In this document: positions 22,034 through 29,814 of the stretch, one piece after another
How the letters are laid out: each line of letters opens with the position of its first letter
How positions within the stretch are numbered: the stretch's first letter is position 1
Origin: Nocardia sp. NRRL S-836
GTDB taxonomy: Bacteria > Actinomycetota > Actinomycetes > Mycobacteriales > Pseudonocardiaceae
Assembly (NCBI RefSeq): GCF_001279525.1
Contig: NZ_LGDY01000144.1
Coordinates: forward strand, 1-33,008
Length of the DNA stretch: 33,008 nt
Direction: 5' to 3'
Made by a program: the position numbers and the translations under genes
Notes under the pieces: model-generated
The model's input: only the letters and a program-made list of their open reading frames with translations
What the model was told of the DNA's origin: nothing
Databases searched by the model: none

Positions 22034-24343
22034 CTACGCGGCGCCGTTGCTGACGGTCTCCGCGGGCGAGTCGGCGATCGCGGTGCCGCGGCGCTTCGAC
22101 ACGACGACCGCGCCGACGATGATCGCGGCCGCGACCACGGCGATCGCGATGCGCAGCGGCGCGGACGCGTCCGGCCCGATCGAGAACGTCACGACGGCGG
22201 GCGCGATCAGCACCGAGACCAGGTTCATGACCTTGATCAGCGGGTTGATGGCCGGACCGGCGGTGTCCTTGAACGGGTCGCCGACGGTGTCGCCGATGAC
22301 GGTCGCGGCGTGGGCGTCGGAGCCCTTGCCGCCGTGGTTGCCGTCCTCGACGAGCTTCTTGGCGTTGTCCCAGGCACCACCGGAGTTGGCCAGGAACACC
22401 GCCATCAGCGTGCCGGTCGCGATCGCACCGGCGAGGTAACCGGCCAGCGGGCCGACGCCGAGGCCGAAGCCGACGGCGATCGGGGCCAGCACGGCCATCA
22501 GACCGGGCGTGGCGAGCTCGCGCAGCGAGTCCCTGGTGCAGATGTCGACGACCTTGCCGTACTCCGGCTTGACCGAGTAGTCCATGATGCCCGGGTTCTC
22601 GCGGAACTGGCGGCGCACCTCGAACACGATGGCGCCGGCGGCGCGCGTCACGGCGTTGACCGCGAGGCCCGAGAACATGAACACCACGGCGGCACCGATG
22701 GTGATGCCGACGAGCACGTTCGGGCTGAACACGACGAACGAGAACGCCGACGCGTCGGAGGCGATCTCACCGGCCTTGAGCAGCGCCTGCTTGATCGCGT
22801 CGCTGTAGGAGCCGAACAGCGCCGTCGCGGCGAGCACGGCGGTCGCGATCGCGATGCCCTTGGTGATGGCCTTGGTGGTGTTGCCGACGGCGTCGAGCTC
22901 GGTGAGGATCTGCGCGCCCTCGCCGTGCACGTCACCGGACATCTCGGCGATGCCCTGCGCGTTGTCGGAGACCGGGCCGAAGGTGTCCATCGCGACGATG
23001 ACACCGACGGTGGTCAGCAGACCACAACCGGCCAGCGCGATCGCGAACAGCGCGACGACGACCGAACCGGACAGCAGGAACGCGCCGTAGACGGCAGCAC
23101 CGATGACCAGCGCGGTGTAGACGGCCGACTCGAAACCGACCGAGATGCCGGACAGGATCACCGTGGCGGCACCGGTCAGCGAGGTCTGGCCGACCTCCTT
23201 GACCGGCTTGTGCTCGGTGCCGGTGTAGTAGCCGGTCAGCCACAGGATGACGCCGGCCAGCACGATGCCGATGATCACCGCGACGGACGCGATCAGCGCC
23301 GGGTTGCCGTTGAGGCCCTTGATCTCGTCGGAGATGCCGCCGAGGTCGGCGAACGAGCTCGGCAGGTACACGAACGCCGCGATCGTGCACAGCACCGCGG
23401 AGATGACCGCCGAGATGTAGAAGGAGCGGTTGATGGCCGTGAGGCCGCTCTCGCCCACCTTCGCGCGGGTCGTGTAGACGCCGACGACCGCGGTCAGCAC
23501 GCCGATCGCCGGGACGATCAGCGGGAACAGCAGGCCCTGCGCGCCGAACGCCGCGGTGCCGAGGATCAGCGACGCGACCAGGGTGACGGCGTAGGACTCG
23601 AACAGGTCGGCGGCCATGCCGGCGCAGTCACCGACGTTGTCGCCCACGTTGTCCGCGATGGTGGCGGCGTTGCGGGGGTCGTCCTCCGGGATGCCCTGCT
23701 CGACCTTGCCGACCAGGTCGGCGCCGACGTCGGCGGCCTTGGTGAAGATGCCGCCACCGACGCGCATGAACATCGCGAGCAGTGCGGCACCGAAGCCGAA
23801 GCCCTCCAGCACCTTCGGGGCCTGGCCCGCGTACACGAGCACGACCAGCGCGGCGCCGAAGAGGCCGAGGCCGACCGTGGTCATGCCGACGACGCCACCG
23901 GTGCGGAACGCGACGCGCATCGCCTTTTCGCGACCGCCCTCGCCTTCGTTCGCGGCGGCGGCGACACGCACGTTGGCGCGCGTGGACAACCACATGCCCA
24001 GGTAGCCGATGGTCGCCGAGAACGCGGCACCGACGATGAAGAACAACGACCTGCCGATTCGCTCGGAAAGGTCATCGGCCGGTAGCGCGAACAGCAGAAC
24101 GAACACGATCACGACAAAAATGCCGAGCGTGCGGAACTGCCGGTTGAGGTAGGCCGCTGCGCCCTCCTGAACCGCCTTGGCGATGTCCTGCATCTTCGGG
24201 GTGCCCTGGCCCGCGGCCAGCACCTCCCTGAGCAGCACGTACCCGACGGCGAGAGCAGCCAGGGCGACCACGGCGACCACGGCTACGACGCCGCGATCAC
24301 CTCCGGAGAGCTCTAGGCCCTCCGCGAGGAATTGCCGGGACAT
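22034..24343 (-). CDS. hppA: K+-independent H+-translocating membrane pyrophosphatase
   Basis: The 769-residue integral membrane protein couples pyrophosphate hydrolysis to proton pumping. It has the usual 15-16 membrane segments. The substrate-site motifs are DVGADLVGKVE, then GIPEDDPRNAATIADNVGDN and VGDCAGMAADLFESY, and the late GDTVGDPFKDTAGPA...NPLIKVMN. The selectivity segment reads DAVGNTTKAITKG; Lys in GNTTKA marks the K+-independent class, where K+-dependent enzymes have Ala. ATG at 24343 is chosen for AGGAGG 4 bases upstream. The leader of about 87 bases can fold as a hairpin/pseudoknot. With the soluble ppa, the cell has two ways to spend pyrophosphate. Confidence 0.97.
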   Translation of the reverse strand: MSRQFLAEGLELSGGDRGVVAVVAVVALAALAVGYVLLREVLAAGQGTPKMQDIAKAVQEGAAAYLNRQFRTLGIFVVIVFVLLFALPADDLSERIGRSLFFIVGAAFSATIGYLGMWLSTRANVRVAAAANEGEGGREKAMRVAFRTGGVVGMTTVGLGLFGAALVVLVYAGQAPKVLEGFGFGAALLAMFMRVGGGIFTKAADVGADLVGKVEQGIPEDDPRNAATIADNVGDNVGDCAGMAADLFESYAVTLVASLILGTAAFGAQGLLFPLIVPAIGVLTAVVGVYTTRAKVGESGLTAINRSFYISAVISAVLCTIAAFVYLPSSFADLGGISDEIKGLNGNPALIASVAVIIGIVLAGVILWLTGYYTGTEHKPVKEVGQTSLTGAATVILSGISVGFESAVYTALVIGAAVYGAFLLSGSVVVALFAIALAGCGLLTTVGVIVAMDTFGPVSDNAQGIAEMSGDVHGEGAQILTELDAVGNTTKAITKGIAIATAVLAATALFGSYSDAIKQALLKAGEIASDASAFSFVVFSPNVLVGITIGAAVVFMFSGLAVNAVTRAAGAIVFEVRRQFRENPGIMDYSVKPEYGKVVDICTRDSLRELATPGLMAVLAPIAVGFGLGVGPLAGYLAGAIATGTLMAVFLANSGGAWDNAKKLVEDGNHGGKGSDAHAATVIGDTVGDPFKDTAGPAINPLIKVMNLVSVLIAPAVVTFSIGPDASAPLRIAIAVVAAAIIVGAVVVSKRRGTAIADSPAETVSNGAA

Positions 24344-24406
24344 CCGTCCTCCTGGTGAGTTGCCATGTGCAGCGCCAAGGCAGACCAGCCGCCCAGCGCG
24401 ACGTGA

Positions 24407-24431
24407 CGCATCCCTCATTGGATGCGATGAG
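24407..24431 (-). promoter_or_regulatory. Possible pseudoknot at the 5' end of the hppA leader
   Basis: On the minus strand CGCATCC (24420-24426) pairs with GGATGCG (24407-24413) around a 6-base loop AATGAG. The loop's ATGAG can pair with CTCAT (24427-24431) directly upstream, giving an H-type pseudoknot or two mutually exclusive hairpins. It lies just downstream of the predicted -10. Confidence 0.45.
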
Positions 24432-24436
24432 CGGGG

Positions 24437-24464
24437 AGTCTAGGGGCTGGTTGCAACAAGGCAA
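24437..24464 (-). promoter_or_regulatory. Candidate hppA promoter
   Basis: TTGCCT (24459-24464) and TAGACT (24437-24442) on the minus strand are separated by 16 bases. Transcription would start near 24430, about 87 bases before the hppA ATG. Confidence 0.5.
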
Positions 24465-24559
24465 CGAACCGTCCCGATCCGTGCACACACCGTTATCCGC
24501 ACAGGTTGTCGAGTGCGGCCCGGTCCGGACTGTCGGTGGTGTATGCGAAGCTCGGGTTC

Positions 24560-26857
24560 GTGGTGGATCAGGGACGCCGGTTGCTGGACCGGGTGCTGGC
24601 GGGAACGCCCGCCGGGGAGTCACCCCTCACGCACGCGCGTGATCTCCCGTTGCGGCAGGCTGATCACGTGGAATGGCCGTCGTGGGCGGCTTCCGCGGTG
24701 GTCGCGGCGTTCACGGAGACGGGCGTGCGCGAGCCGTGGCGGCACCAGGTGGAGGCGGCGGAGCACGCGTGGTCCGGACGGCACGTGGTGCTCGCGACGG
24801 GCACCGCTTCGGGCAAGTCGCTCGCCTACCAACTGCCGGTGCTTTCCACTCTTTTGGCGGACACGAAGGCGACGGCGCTGTACCTGTCGCCGACCAAAGC
24901 CCTTGGAGCGGACCAGCTCCGCTCGCTCGACGAGCTGGGGATCAAGGGGGTGCGCGCGTCGGCCTACGACGGTGACACCCCGATGGCCGAACGCGACTGG
25001 GTCAAGGCGCACGCGAACTGGGTCTTCACCAACCCGGACATGCTGCACCGCGGAATCCTCCCGCAGCACCCGAAATGGCTGCGGTTCTTCCGCCGGCTGA
25101 AGTACGTGGTGATCGACGAGTGCCATTCCTACCGAGGTGTTTTCGGTTCGCACGTCGCGTTGTTGATGCGGCGGTTGCGGCGGGTCGCCCGCAAATACGG
25201 AGCCGATCCGATCTTCGTTCTGGCATCGGCCACTGTGGCTGATCCTTCCGAGTCGGCGGAAAGGCTGCTCGGGGTGCCGGTGTCGGCGGTCGTGGACGAC
25301 TTCTCCCCCCGCGCGTCGCGGACCGTGGCGTTGTGGGAGCCGCCGCTGACCTCTTTGGAGGGCGAGAACGGCGCACCGGTGCGCCGGTCGGCTGGCGCCG
25401 AGACGTCGCGGATCCTCGCCGACCTGGTGGTCGAGGGCGCACGCTCGCTCGCGTTCGTGCGCTCGCGGCGGGGTGCGGAGCTGACGGCGCTGGGCACCCA
25501 GCGCATCCTGTCCGAAGTGGACGGTGAGCTGCCCGCGCGGGTGGCCGCCTACCGGGGCGGGTTCCTGCCGGAGGAGCGGCGGGCGCTGGAGAAGGCGCTG
25601 TCCACGGGCGACCTGCTCGGGGTGGCGACGACGAACGCGCTGGAGCTCGGCGTCGACATCGCGGGGCTGGACGCCGTGGTGGTGGCCGGTTTCCCCGGCA
25701 CCCTGGCGTCGTTCTGGCAGCAGGCCGGGCGCGCGGGGCGGTCCGGCGACAGCGCGCTGGTCGTGTTCGTGGCGCGGGACGACCCGTTGGACACCTACCT
25801 GGTGCACCACCCGTCGGCGGTGCTGGACCGGCCGGTCGAGGCGACCGTGCTGGACCCGTTGAACCCCTACGTGCTCGGGCCGCAGCTGGCCTGCGCGGCG
25901 GCGGAGATGCCGTTGACGCCGGACTGCCTGCCCGACTTCGGCGGGCCGGTGGCCCAGGCCGTGCTGGCGGACCTGGTGGCCGAGAAGCTGCTGCGCAAAC
26001 GTCCGGCCGGGTGGTACTGGGCCTCGCACGACCGGCCGCACGCGGGCGTGGACATCCGCGGTTCGGGCGGCGAGCAGGTGGCGGTGGTGGAGGCCGACTC
26101 CGGCCGGATGCTCGGCACCGTCGACCCGGGCTCGGCGTGCTGGCAGGTGCACCCCGGTGCCGTCTACCTGCACCAGGGCCGGTCGTACGTGGTCGACGAG
26201 CTCGACCTGGACAGCGGCCTCGCGCTCGTGCACCGCGAGGACCCGGAGTGGACGACGCAGCCGCGCGACTGCGTGGACATCACCGTGGTGCGGGAGGTGG
26301 AGCGGCGCGAGTTCGGTGGCGTGTCGGTGTCGCTGGGCGAGGTGGAGGTGACCACGCAGGTCGTCGGCTACCTGCGCCGGCTGCCGTCGGGCGTGGTGCT
26401 CGACCAGATCCCGCTCGACCTGCCGGAGCAGACCCTGCAGACCCGTGCCGTCTGGTACACCGTCGACGAGTCGTTGCTGTTCGACGCGGGTGTGGAGGCC
26501 AAGCGGGTCCCCGGCGCACTGCACGCGGCCGAGCACGCGGCGATCGGCCTGCTGCCGTTGTTCGCGACGTGCGACCGGTGGGACATCGGCGGCGTGTCGA
26601 CGGCCGCGCACCCGGACACCGGGATGCCGACGGTCTTCGTCCACGACGGCCACCCCGGCGGCGCGGGGTTCGCTGACCGGGGCCATTCGGCGCTGCGGGC
26701 CTGGCTGTCGGCGACCCGCGAGGCGATCAAGGCCTGCACCTGCCCGATGGGCTGCCCGTCGTGCGTGCAGTCGCCCAAGTGCGGCAACGGCAACGACCCC
26801 CTGGACAAGGCCGGCGCCGTGCAGGTGCTGGACGTGGTGCTCGGAAAAATCACCTGA
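24560..26857 (+). CDS. DEAD/DEAH-box helicase with C-terminal Cys4 (MrfA/SftH/Hrq1-like)
   Basis: A superfamily 2 helicase of about 765 residues. Motifs in order: ATGTASGKSLAYQLP (Walker A), SPTKALGADQL, VIDECHSYRG (DECH box), LASAT, then TNALELGVDIAGLD and QQAGRAGRSG (motif VI). The C-terminal domain ends with CTCPMGCPSCVQSPKCG, the zinc cluster of DUF1998/MZB proteins such as B. subtilis MrfA. Members are 3'-5' DNA translocases linked to repair of crosslinks or bulky damage. In actinobacteria the gene neighbours the tad pilus genes (helicase/secretion neighbourhood). The start is uncertain: GTG 24560 fits the family's N-terminus, but GTG 24536/24539 and TTG 24506 are in frame. Confidence 0.94.
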   Translation: MVDQGRRLLDRVLAGTPAGESPLTHARDLPLRQADHVEWPSWAASAVVAAFTETGVREPWRHQVEAAEHAWSGRHVVLATGTASGKSLAYQLPVLSTLLADTKATALYLSPTKALGADQLRSLDELGIKGVRASAYDGDTPMAERDWVKAHANWVFTNPDMLHRGILPQHPKWLRFFRRLKYVVIDECHSYRGVFGSHVALLMRRLRRVARKYGADPIFVLASATVADPSESAERLLGVPVSAVVDDFSPRASRTVALWEPPLTSLEGENGAPVRRSAGAETSRILADLVVEGARSLAFVRSRRGAELTALGTQRILSEVDGELPARVAAYRGGFLPEERRALEKALSTGDLLGVATTNALELGVDIAGLDAVVVAGFPGTLASFWQQAGRAGRSGDSALVVFVARDDPLDTYLVHHPSAVLDRPVEATVLDPLNPYVLGPQLACAAAEMPLTPDCLPDFGGPVAQAVLADLVAEKLLRKRPAGWYWASHDRPHAGVDIRGSGGEQVAVVEADSGRMLGTVDPGSACWQVHPGAVYLHQGRSYVVDELDLDSGLALVHREDPEWTTQPRDCVDITVVREVERREFGGVSVSLGEVEVTTQVVGYLRRLPSGVVLDQIPLDLPEQTLQTRAVWYTVDESLLFDAGVEAKRVPGALHAAEHAAIGLLPLFATCDRWDIGGVSTAAHPDTGMPTVFVHDGHPGGAGFADRGHSALRAWLSATREAIKACTCPMGCPSCVQSPKCGNGNDPLDKAGAVQVLDVVLGKIT

Positions 26858-26883
26858 CCGGTGCCGTCGATGGTGGCTACGGT
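26845..26883 (+). promoter_or_regulatory. WhiB7-style promoter for the leader ORF and nucleotidyltransferase gene
   Basis: AAAAAT (26845-26850) lies 3 bases before CTGACC (-35, 26854-26859), and an 18-base spacer leads to TACGGT (-10, 26878-26883). WhiB7 is known to activate promoters with an AT-rich tract just upstream of -35. The element overlaps the end of the helicase gene. Transcription would start at about 26890, exactly the GTG of the leader ORF. Confidence 0.5.
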
Positions 26884-26889
26884 GTGGCT

Positions 26890-26946
26890 GTGAACGCATG
26901 CAGCTGCAACGCCACCTACCGGACCCGCGCCCCCCAGCGCGGCTGA
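26890..26946 (+). CDS. Leaderless 18-codon leader peptide with Cys-Ser-Cys
   Basis: GTG at 26890 lies 6 bases after the -10, so the transcript would begin with the start codon. The peptide is MNACSCNATYRTRAPQRG. Cys codons 4 and 6 come early and three Arg codons lie in the second half. Its last third forms one arm of a GC hairpin (26925-26942), and the stop is 88 bases before the nucleotidyltransferase start. Ribosome position on this ORF would decide whether the hairpin can form, the classic design of translational or transcriptional attenuation. It is short, so coding status needs proof. Confidence 0.45.
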   Translation: MNACSCNATYRTRAPQRG

Positions 26947-27018
26947 TCCGGATGCTCGCCGTGCCCCGCGCACGGCTCGCCTGACTGCTCCGCCGCGCCC
27001 GTCCCTTCCGGCCACGGG
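26925..27018 (+). promoter_or_regulatory. Structured leader with alternative pairings upstream of the nucleotidyltransferase
   Basis: Hairpin 1 pairs CCGCGC (26925-26930) with GCGCGG (26937-26942) inside the leader ORF. Hairpin 2 pairs GCCGTGC (26958-26964) with GCACGGC (26970-26976). A third stem pairs CCCGT (26998-27002) with ACGGG (27014-27018). CCGTG (26959-26963) could instead pair with CACGG (27013-27017), so hairpin 2 and stem 3 can be exchanged for a long-range pairing close to the ribosome-binding site. Confidence 0.4.
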
Positions 27019-27034
27019 TTCATTGGAGTCTGCC

Positions 27035-27802
27035 TTGTTCACGCCTTTCGCCGATCTCGACGCACTGCTCGACGACTTCGTCTCGTCGGTGCGCACCATC
27101 CTCGGTCCCACCTACGTGGGCGCGTACGTCCAGGGCTCGTTCGCCCTGGGTGCCGGTGACGTCCACAGCGACTGCGACTTCATCGTCGCCTGCACCGAGC
27201 TGCCGTCCGGTGCCGCGCTCGAAGGCCTGCGCGCCCTGCACGACGAGATACCGCTGCGGCCGGGCCACTGGTCGACCGAGATCGAGGGCTCGTACGCCGA
27301 CGTGGGGTCGCTGCGGTCCGTCGCGGGCCTCGGGGTGCCCTGGCTGTTCAACGACCACGGCCACCGCACGCTCGAATGGGACCTGCACTGCAACAACCCG
27401 CACGCCCGGTGGATCCTGCGCCACCACGGCATCGTGCTGGACGGCCCGCCGATCACCTCGCTGGTCGACGAGGTCCCGGCCGAGGCGCTGCGCTCCGCGA
27501 TGCGGGCCGAGCTGCCGCACGTCTGGGACGGGATCCACGAGTGGGCGCCGAAGAACAACGCCTGGACGCAGCGCTACATCGTCTCGACGTACTGCCGGAT
27601 GCTCTACACGCTCCACACGGGAGAGGTGGAGTCGAAGCACGGTGCGTTGCGGTGGGCGTTGAAAATGCTCGATCAGCGGTGGCACCCGCTGATCGAGCAG
27701 GTCTTGGCGGACAGGGCCCTCGGCTGGGACGCCGAGGCGGCACCTCGTCCGGGGAGCATGGAGCAGACCTCCGCTTTCGCGGCCTACGCCGAGCTCCTCT
27801 AG
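27035..27802 (+). CDS. Aminoglycoside nucleotidyltransferase-like protein (AadA / DUF4111 family)
   Basis: The 255-residue protein has the nucleotidyltransferase signature YVQGSFALGAGDVHSDCDF: G-S, then D46-x-D48 for metal binding. The C-terminal half matches the adenylyltransferase (DUF4111) domain: NNAWTQRYIVSTYCRMLYTLHTGEVESK, then WALKMLD-x-W. AadA-type enzymes transfer AMP to spectinomycin or streptomycin, but many family members have no tested substrate, so resistance is plausible only. TTG at 27035 is chosen because GGAG lies 6 bases upstream; another TTG is four codons earlier. The gene has its own promoter, leader ORF and terminator, and is inserted between the helicase and tad genes. 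Confidence 0.85.
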   Translation: MFTPFADLDALLDDFVSSVRTILGPTYVGAYVQGSFALGAGDVHSDCDFIVACTELPSGAALEGLRALHDEIPLRPGHWSTEIEGSYADVGSLRSVAGLGVPWLFNDHGHRTLEWDLHCNNPHARWILRHHGIVLDGPPITSLVDEVPAEALRSAMRAELPHVWDGIHEWAPKNNAWTQRYIVSTYCRMLYTLHTGEVESKHGALRWALKMLDQRWHPLIEQVLADRALGWDAEAAPRPGSMEQTSAFAAYAELL

Positions 27803-27811
27803 CTTTCGTGG

Positions 27812-27849
27812 GCGCGCGCCGCGGGCTCACGGGTACCCGCGGCGCGCGC
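27812..27849 (+). terminator. Strong hairpin terminator after the nucleotidyltransferase gene
   Basis: A perfect 14-bp stem, all G/C (27812-27825 with 27836-27849), encloses a 10-base loop and begins 10 bases after the stop codon. No U-run follows. Confidence 0.85.
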
Positions 27850-28248
27850 TCTCCACGTGCCGAACACTGTTTTCCCGCCTGCTACCGCATCTCGACCGGA
27901 TCCCGTGGAACATCGGCGGAATCTGGTTGTCCGTCTCGGCAGGACACGCGGGAGGCGACGGTGTCGACTGCTCTGTGACGAACTCCGGTGAGGAGCCGGC
28001 TTCGCCGATCGTGGCAGCGCAGGTGCCCTGCCACTAACGTTCCTCGGTCCGGTCGTGCTGCGGGAGGCTGTCCTTCGGGGTGCGTGTTCGGCTTCTTCGC
28101 CCTCATCCTCGGCCACCCCCGAAGTGCGGGGTACGGAGGCGGATCTCGGATCGGGCTGGTGGAACGGCCGTGCAGGGCATCGCCTTCGGGGTTGTCGGGG
28201 AGAGTCCACGACGACACCCAGCACGGCCGGGCTCTACATGTAGTTGTG
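27850..28248. other. Gene-poor stretch with no convincing coding region
   Basis: About 400 bases between a terminator and the end of the PrimPol-like gene. Frames here lack the usual third-position GC and include TTA. CTTCGGGGTG near 28073 has an inverted partner CACCCCCGAAG near 28121 (one bulged base) and a third related copy, CTTCGGGGTTG, near 28183. A perfect palindrome CTACATGTAG lies at 28235-28244. The cspA gene expected near here by synteny with mycobacteria is absent. Confidence 0.6.
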
Positions 28249-28869
28249 TCAGACGGTTTCGAGCTGGAAGCGGGCCGGGGCGTGCAGCGCCTCGACGAGC
28301 GCGTCCTGCACGACGTGTGCCTCCGGCAGGTTCCAGCCGCAGATCGACGGCTTGACCCGCCAGTGCACGACACCGTGCGCCATCGGGGTGGGCGGCAGCG
28401 GGATGTACTCGCCCTGGGCGTACAGGTGGACGTCCGAGTTGTTCGCCAGCTCGGCGTTGAGCTTCGAGCCGGACTTCACCATGAACATCCACCGGCCGGA
28501 CGGGGTCGCGGCGATCGGCACGGGAACGCTGATCGAGCGCAGTGCGACGGCCGCGCGGCGGCCGAGGTCGGTGCCGACCTCGATCGCGTCCACCACGTGA
28601 CCGGTGGCGAGGAGGAGGCTGTAGGAGCGACCCGCCCACCACGTGGCGACCTGGTCCGACCGCGTACCGATGCGGTCGACCCAGTCGCGGTGCACGGGGA
28701 TGGGCCCGTGGAGCTCAAGCCCGCTGCGGCCCGCCCACTGGGTGACGCCCTGCTCCGAACCGGCCGGATAGGTGCCGGGCAGCACGGGCCAACCGCGATA
28801 CGCGAGGCTCACTGCCTCCGCACGCAGTTCGATGCGGAAGGCCCCGCGCCAGCTATCCGACCAATCCAT
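28249..28869 (-). CDS. Lone PrimPol-like (bifunctional DNA primase/polymerase N-terminal) protein
   Basis: A 206-residue protein of a type common in actinomycetes and annotated as DNA primase/polymerase. Conserved segments: FRIELRAEAVSLAYRGWPVL at the N-terminus, a PIPVHRDW segment, QVATWW..RSYSLLLATGHVVDAIEVG, PVPIAATPSGRWMF and YIPLPPTPMAHGVVHWRVKP. The usual PrimPol acidic D-x-D appears as D94...E97, and the GG-x-H loop reads SGRWMF with no His, so catalysis is doubtful. There is no helicase domain. ATG at 28869 has GGAGG 9 bases upstream. It is transcribed alone, between the nucleotidyltransferase and tad genes. A regulatory or vestigial role is possible. Confidence 0.72.
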   Translation of the reverse strand: MDWSDSWRGAFRIELRAEAVSLAYRGWPVLPGTYPAGSEQGVTQWAGRSGLELHGPIPVHRDWVDRIGTRSDQVATWWAGRSYSLLLATGHVVDAIEVGTDLGRRAAVALRSISVPVPIAATPSGRWMFMVKSGSKLNAELANNSDVHLYAQGEYIPLPPTPMAHGVVHWRVKPSICGWNLPEAHVVQDALVEALHAPARFQLETV

Positions 28870-29028
28870 CTTCCTTCGCCTCCAAGGCTCTGACTTCACA
28901 TCGACGTGGTGTCGGTTTCGGTAGGACACCGCGTCGGTGCCGCCACTACAACTAACGACACCGGGACCGGGCTTGGTAACCCCCGCCTCGACAACTGGTC
29001 GGTACGGCACGGCGAACGCGCTCGGGGA

Positions 29029-29071
29029 GAACGGTGAGCCGAACTGCTCGCAATTAGTTCGATCACCGTTC
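29029..29071 (-). terminator. Hairpin ending the tad operon
   Basis: GAACGGTGA (29029-29037) pairs with TCACCGTTC (29063-29071), and inside it CGAACT (29040-29045) pairs with AGTTCG (29056-29061), giving 15 pairs with a small internal loop. The outer arm contains the stop codon of the last tad gene. Confidence 0.75.
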
Positions 29072-29488
29072 AGCATGTCCCGGCACCGGTGTGAGTCCGC
29101 TCACCGCCGATGAACGACCGCTCGTCGCGCTCCAAACGCTGTGATCTTCGGCCGGACCTGCCCTCGACCGCGCGCTCAGCGGGCCGAACGGCGTAGCCGC
29201 CGACACCTCGACCACCACCTCCCAACCGTTCACCGCACACGCCCGCAGCTCGCCACCGTTCTGCAGCGCAACCCGTTGCGCCTGCTCACATGCTTGTCGA
29301 TCACCTTCGTCGAGCCGGGCGGCCGCCGCGAGCGCCGCCAGATCGGCCGCACCGGTCACCCGGTGCCGCGCGATCACCGCCGCGCCGACCTGCGCGCCGG
29401 CCGTGGCGACGACGATCAACAGCACCATCGCCACCACACCGCTCACCGCGGCCGACCCGCGGTCACCACCGTTCACCGGGCCGTTCAC
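29063..29488 (-). CDS. TadE-like pseudopilin (Rv3654c / helicase-secretion-neighbourhood family)
   Basis: The 141-residue product starts at GTG 29488, overlapping the upstream stop by four bases (GTGA). An N-terminal GDRGSAAVSG precedes one membrane helix (VVAMVLLIVVATAGAQVGAA), followed by ARHRVTGAADLAALAAAARL and a Cys-containing domain (QACEQAQRVALQNGGELRAC) ending in ARSRAGP. This layout is the TadE-like protein always last in the actinobacterial tad block. It probably acts as a minor pilin or assembly factor at the membrane. The C-terminal 35 residues after RAGP look unconserved. Confidence 0.88.
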   Translation of the reverse strand: MNGPVNGGDRGSAAVSGVVAMVLLIVVATAGAQVGAAVIARHRVTGAADLAALAAAARLDEGDRQACEQAQRVALQNGGELRACAVNGWEVVVEVSAATPFGPLSARSRAGPAEDHSVWSATSGRSSAVSGLTPVPGHAER

Positions 29489-29814
29489 CGCGGCTCCACG
29501 ACCGCGAAGGCGGTGGCGCGCAGCGGTACGCCCAACGGCCCTCGCTGCCGCACGACCACCCGCACGGCGTCGCCGTCGTCGCGGAGCTCCGCCGTTGCAC
29601 CGGGCGCGATCTGCGCGACCGCCTGGACTCCGCGCTCCCGTTCGCCGCGCGCCGACAACCGCGCCGCCTCCCGTGCCGCGTCCGTGCACCGCAGCTGCTC
29701 GATCACCGCCGTGAGCCCCGCGGCCGCAAGCCCCATGACGACGAGCAGCGCGCACACCGCGATCGCCGCCTCCACCGTGACCATGCCGCGGTCATCAGAC
29801 CGACGACAACGCAC
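29485..29814 (-). CDS. TadE-family minor pilin
   Basis: A 109-residue protein. After a short basic leader, DDRG-MVTVEAA fits a prepilin-peptidase site (cleavage after Gly, Glu at +5), followed by a hydrophobic helix (AIAVCALLVVMGLAAAGLTA) and the CTDAAREAARLSARGE segment of TadE/Rv3655c proteins. GTG at 29814 overlaps the pilin gene end by 20 bases. The helix would sit in the pilus or the membrane assembly platform. Co-transcribed with the pilin and TadE-like genes through stop/start overlaps. Confidence 0.88.
   Translation of the reverse strand: MRCRRSDDRGMVTVEAAIAVCALLVVMGLAAAGLTAVIEQLRCTDAAREAARLSARGERERGVQAVAQIAPGATAELRDDGDAVRVVVRQRGPLGVPLRATAFAVVEPR

Noticed and set aside
22028..24085. 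685-codon plus-strand frame opposite hppA
   Set aside because: Same low-complexity H/R/D/G composition; the minus strand encodes a complete, motif-rich H+-pyrophosphatase.
27850..28248. Search for a cspA-type cold-shock gene expected by synteny
   Set aside because: No KWFNAEKGFGFI-like segment in any frame here or next to topA.
27882..28373. Minus-strand frame with an internal 75-codon candidate (starting MRAKKPNTHPEG)
   Set aside because: Weak third-position GC, a TTA codon, no good ribosome-binding site, and overlap with the PrimPol-like gene. I treat the stretch as non-coding.
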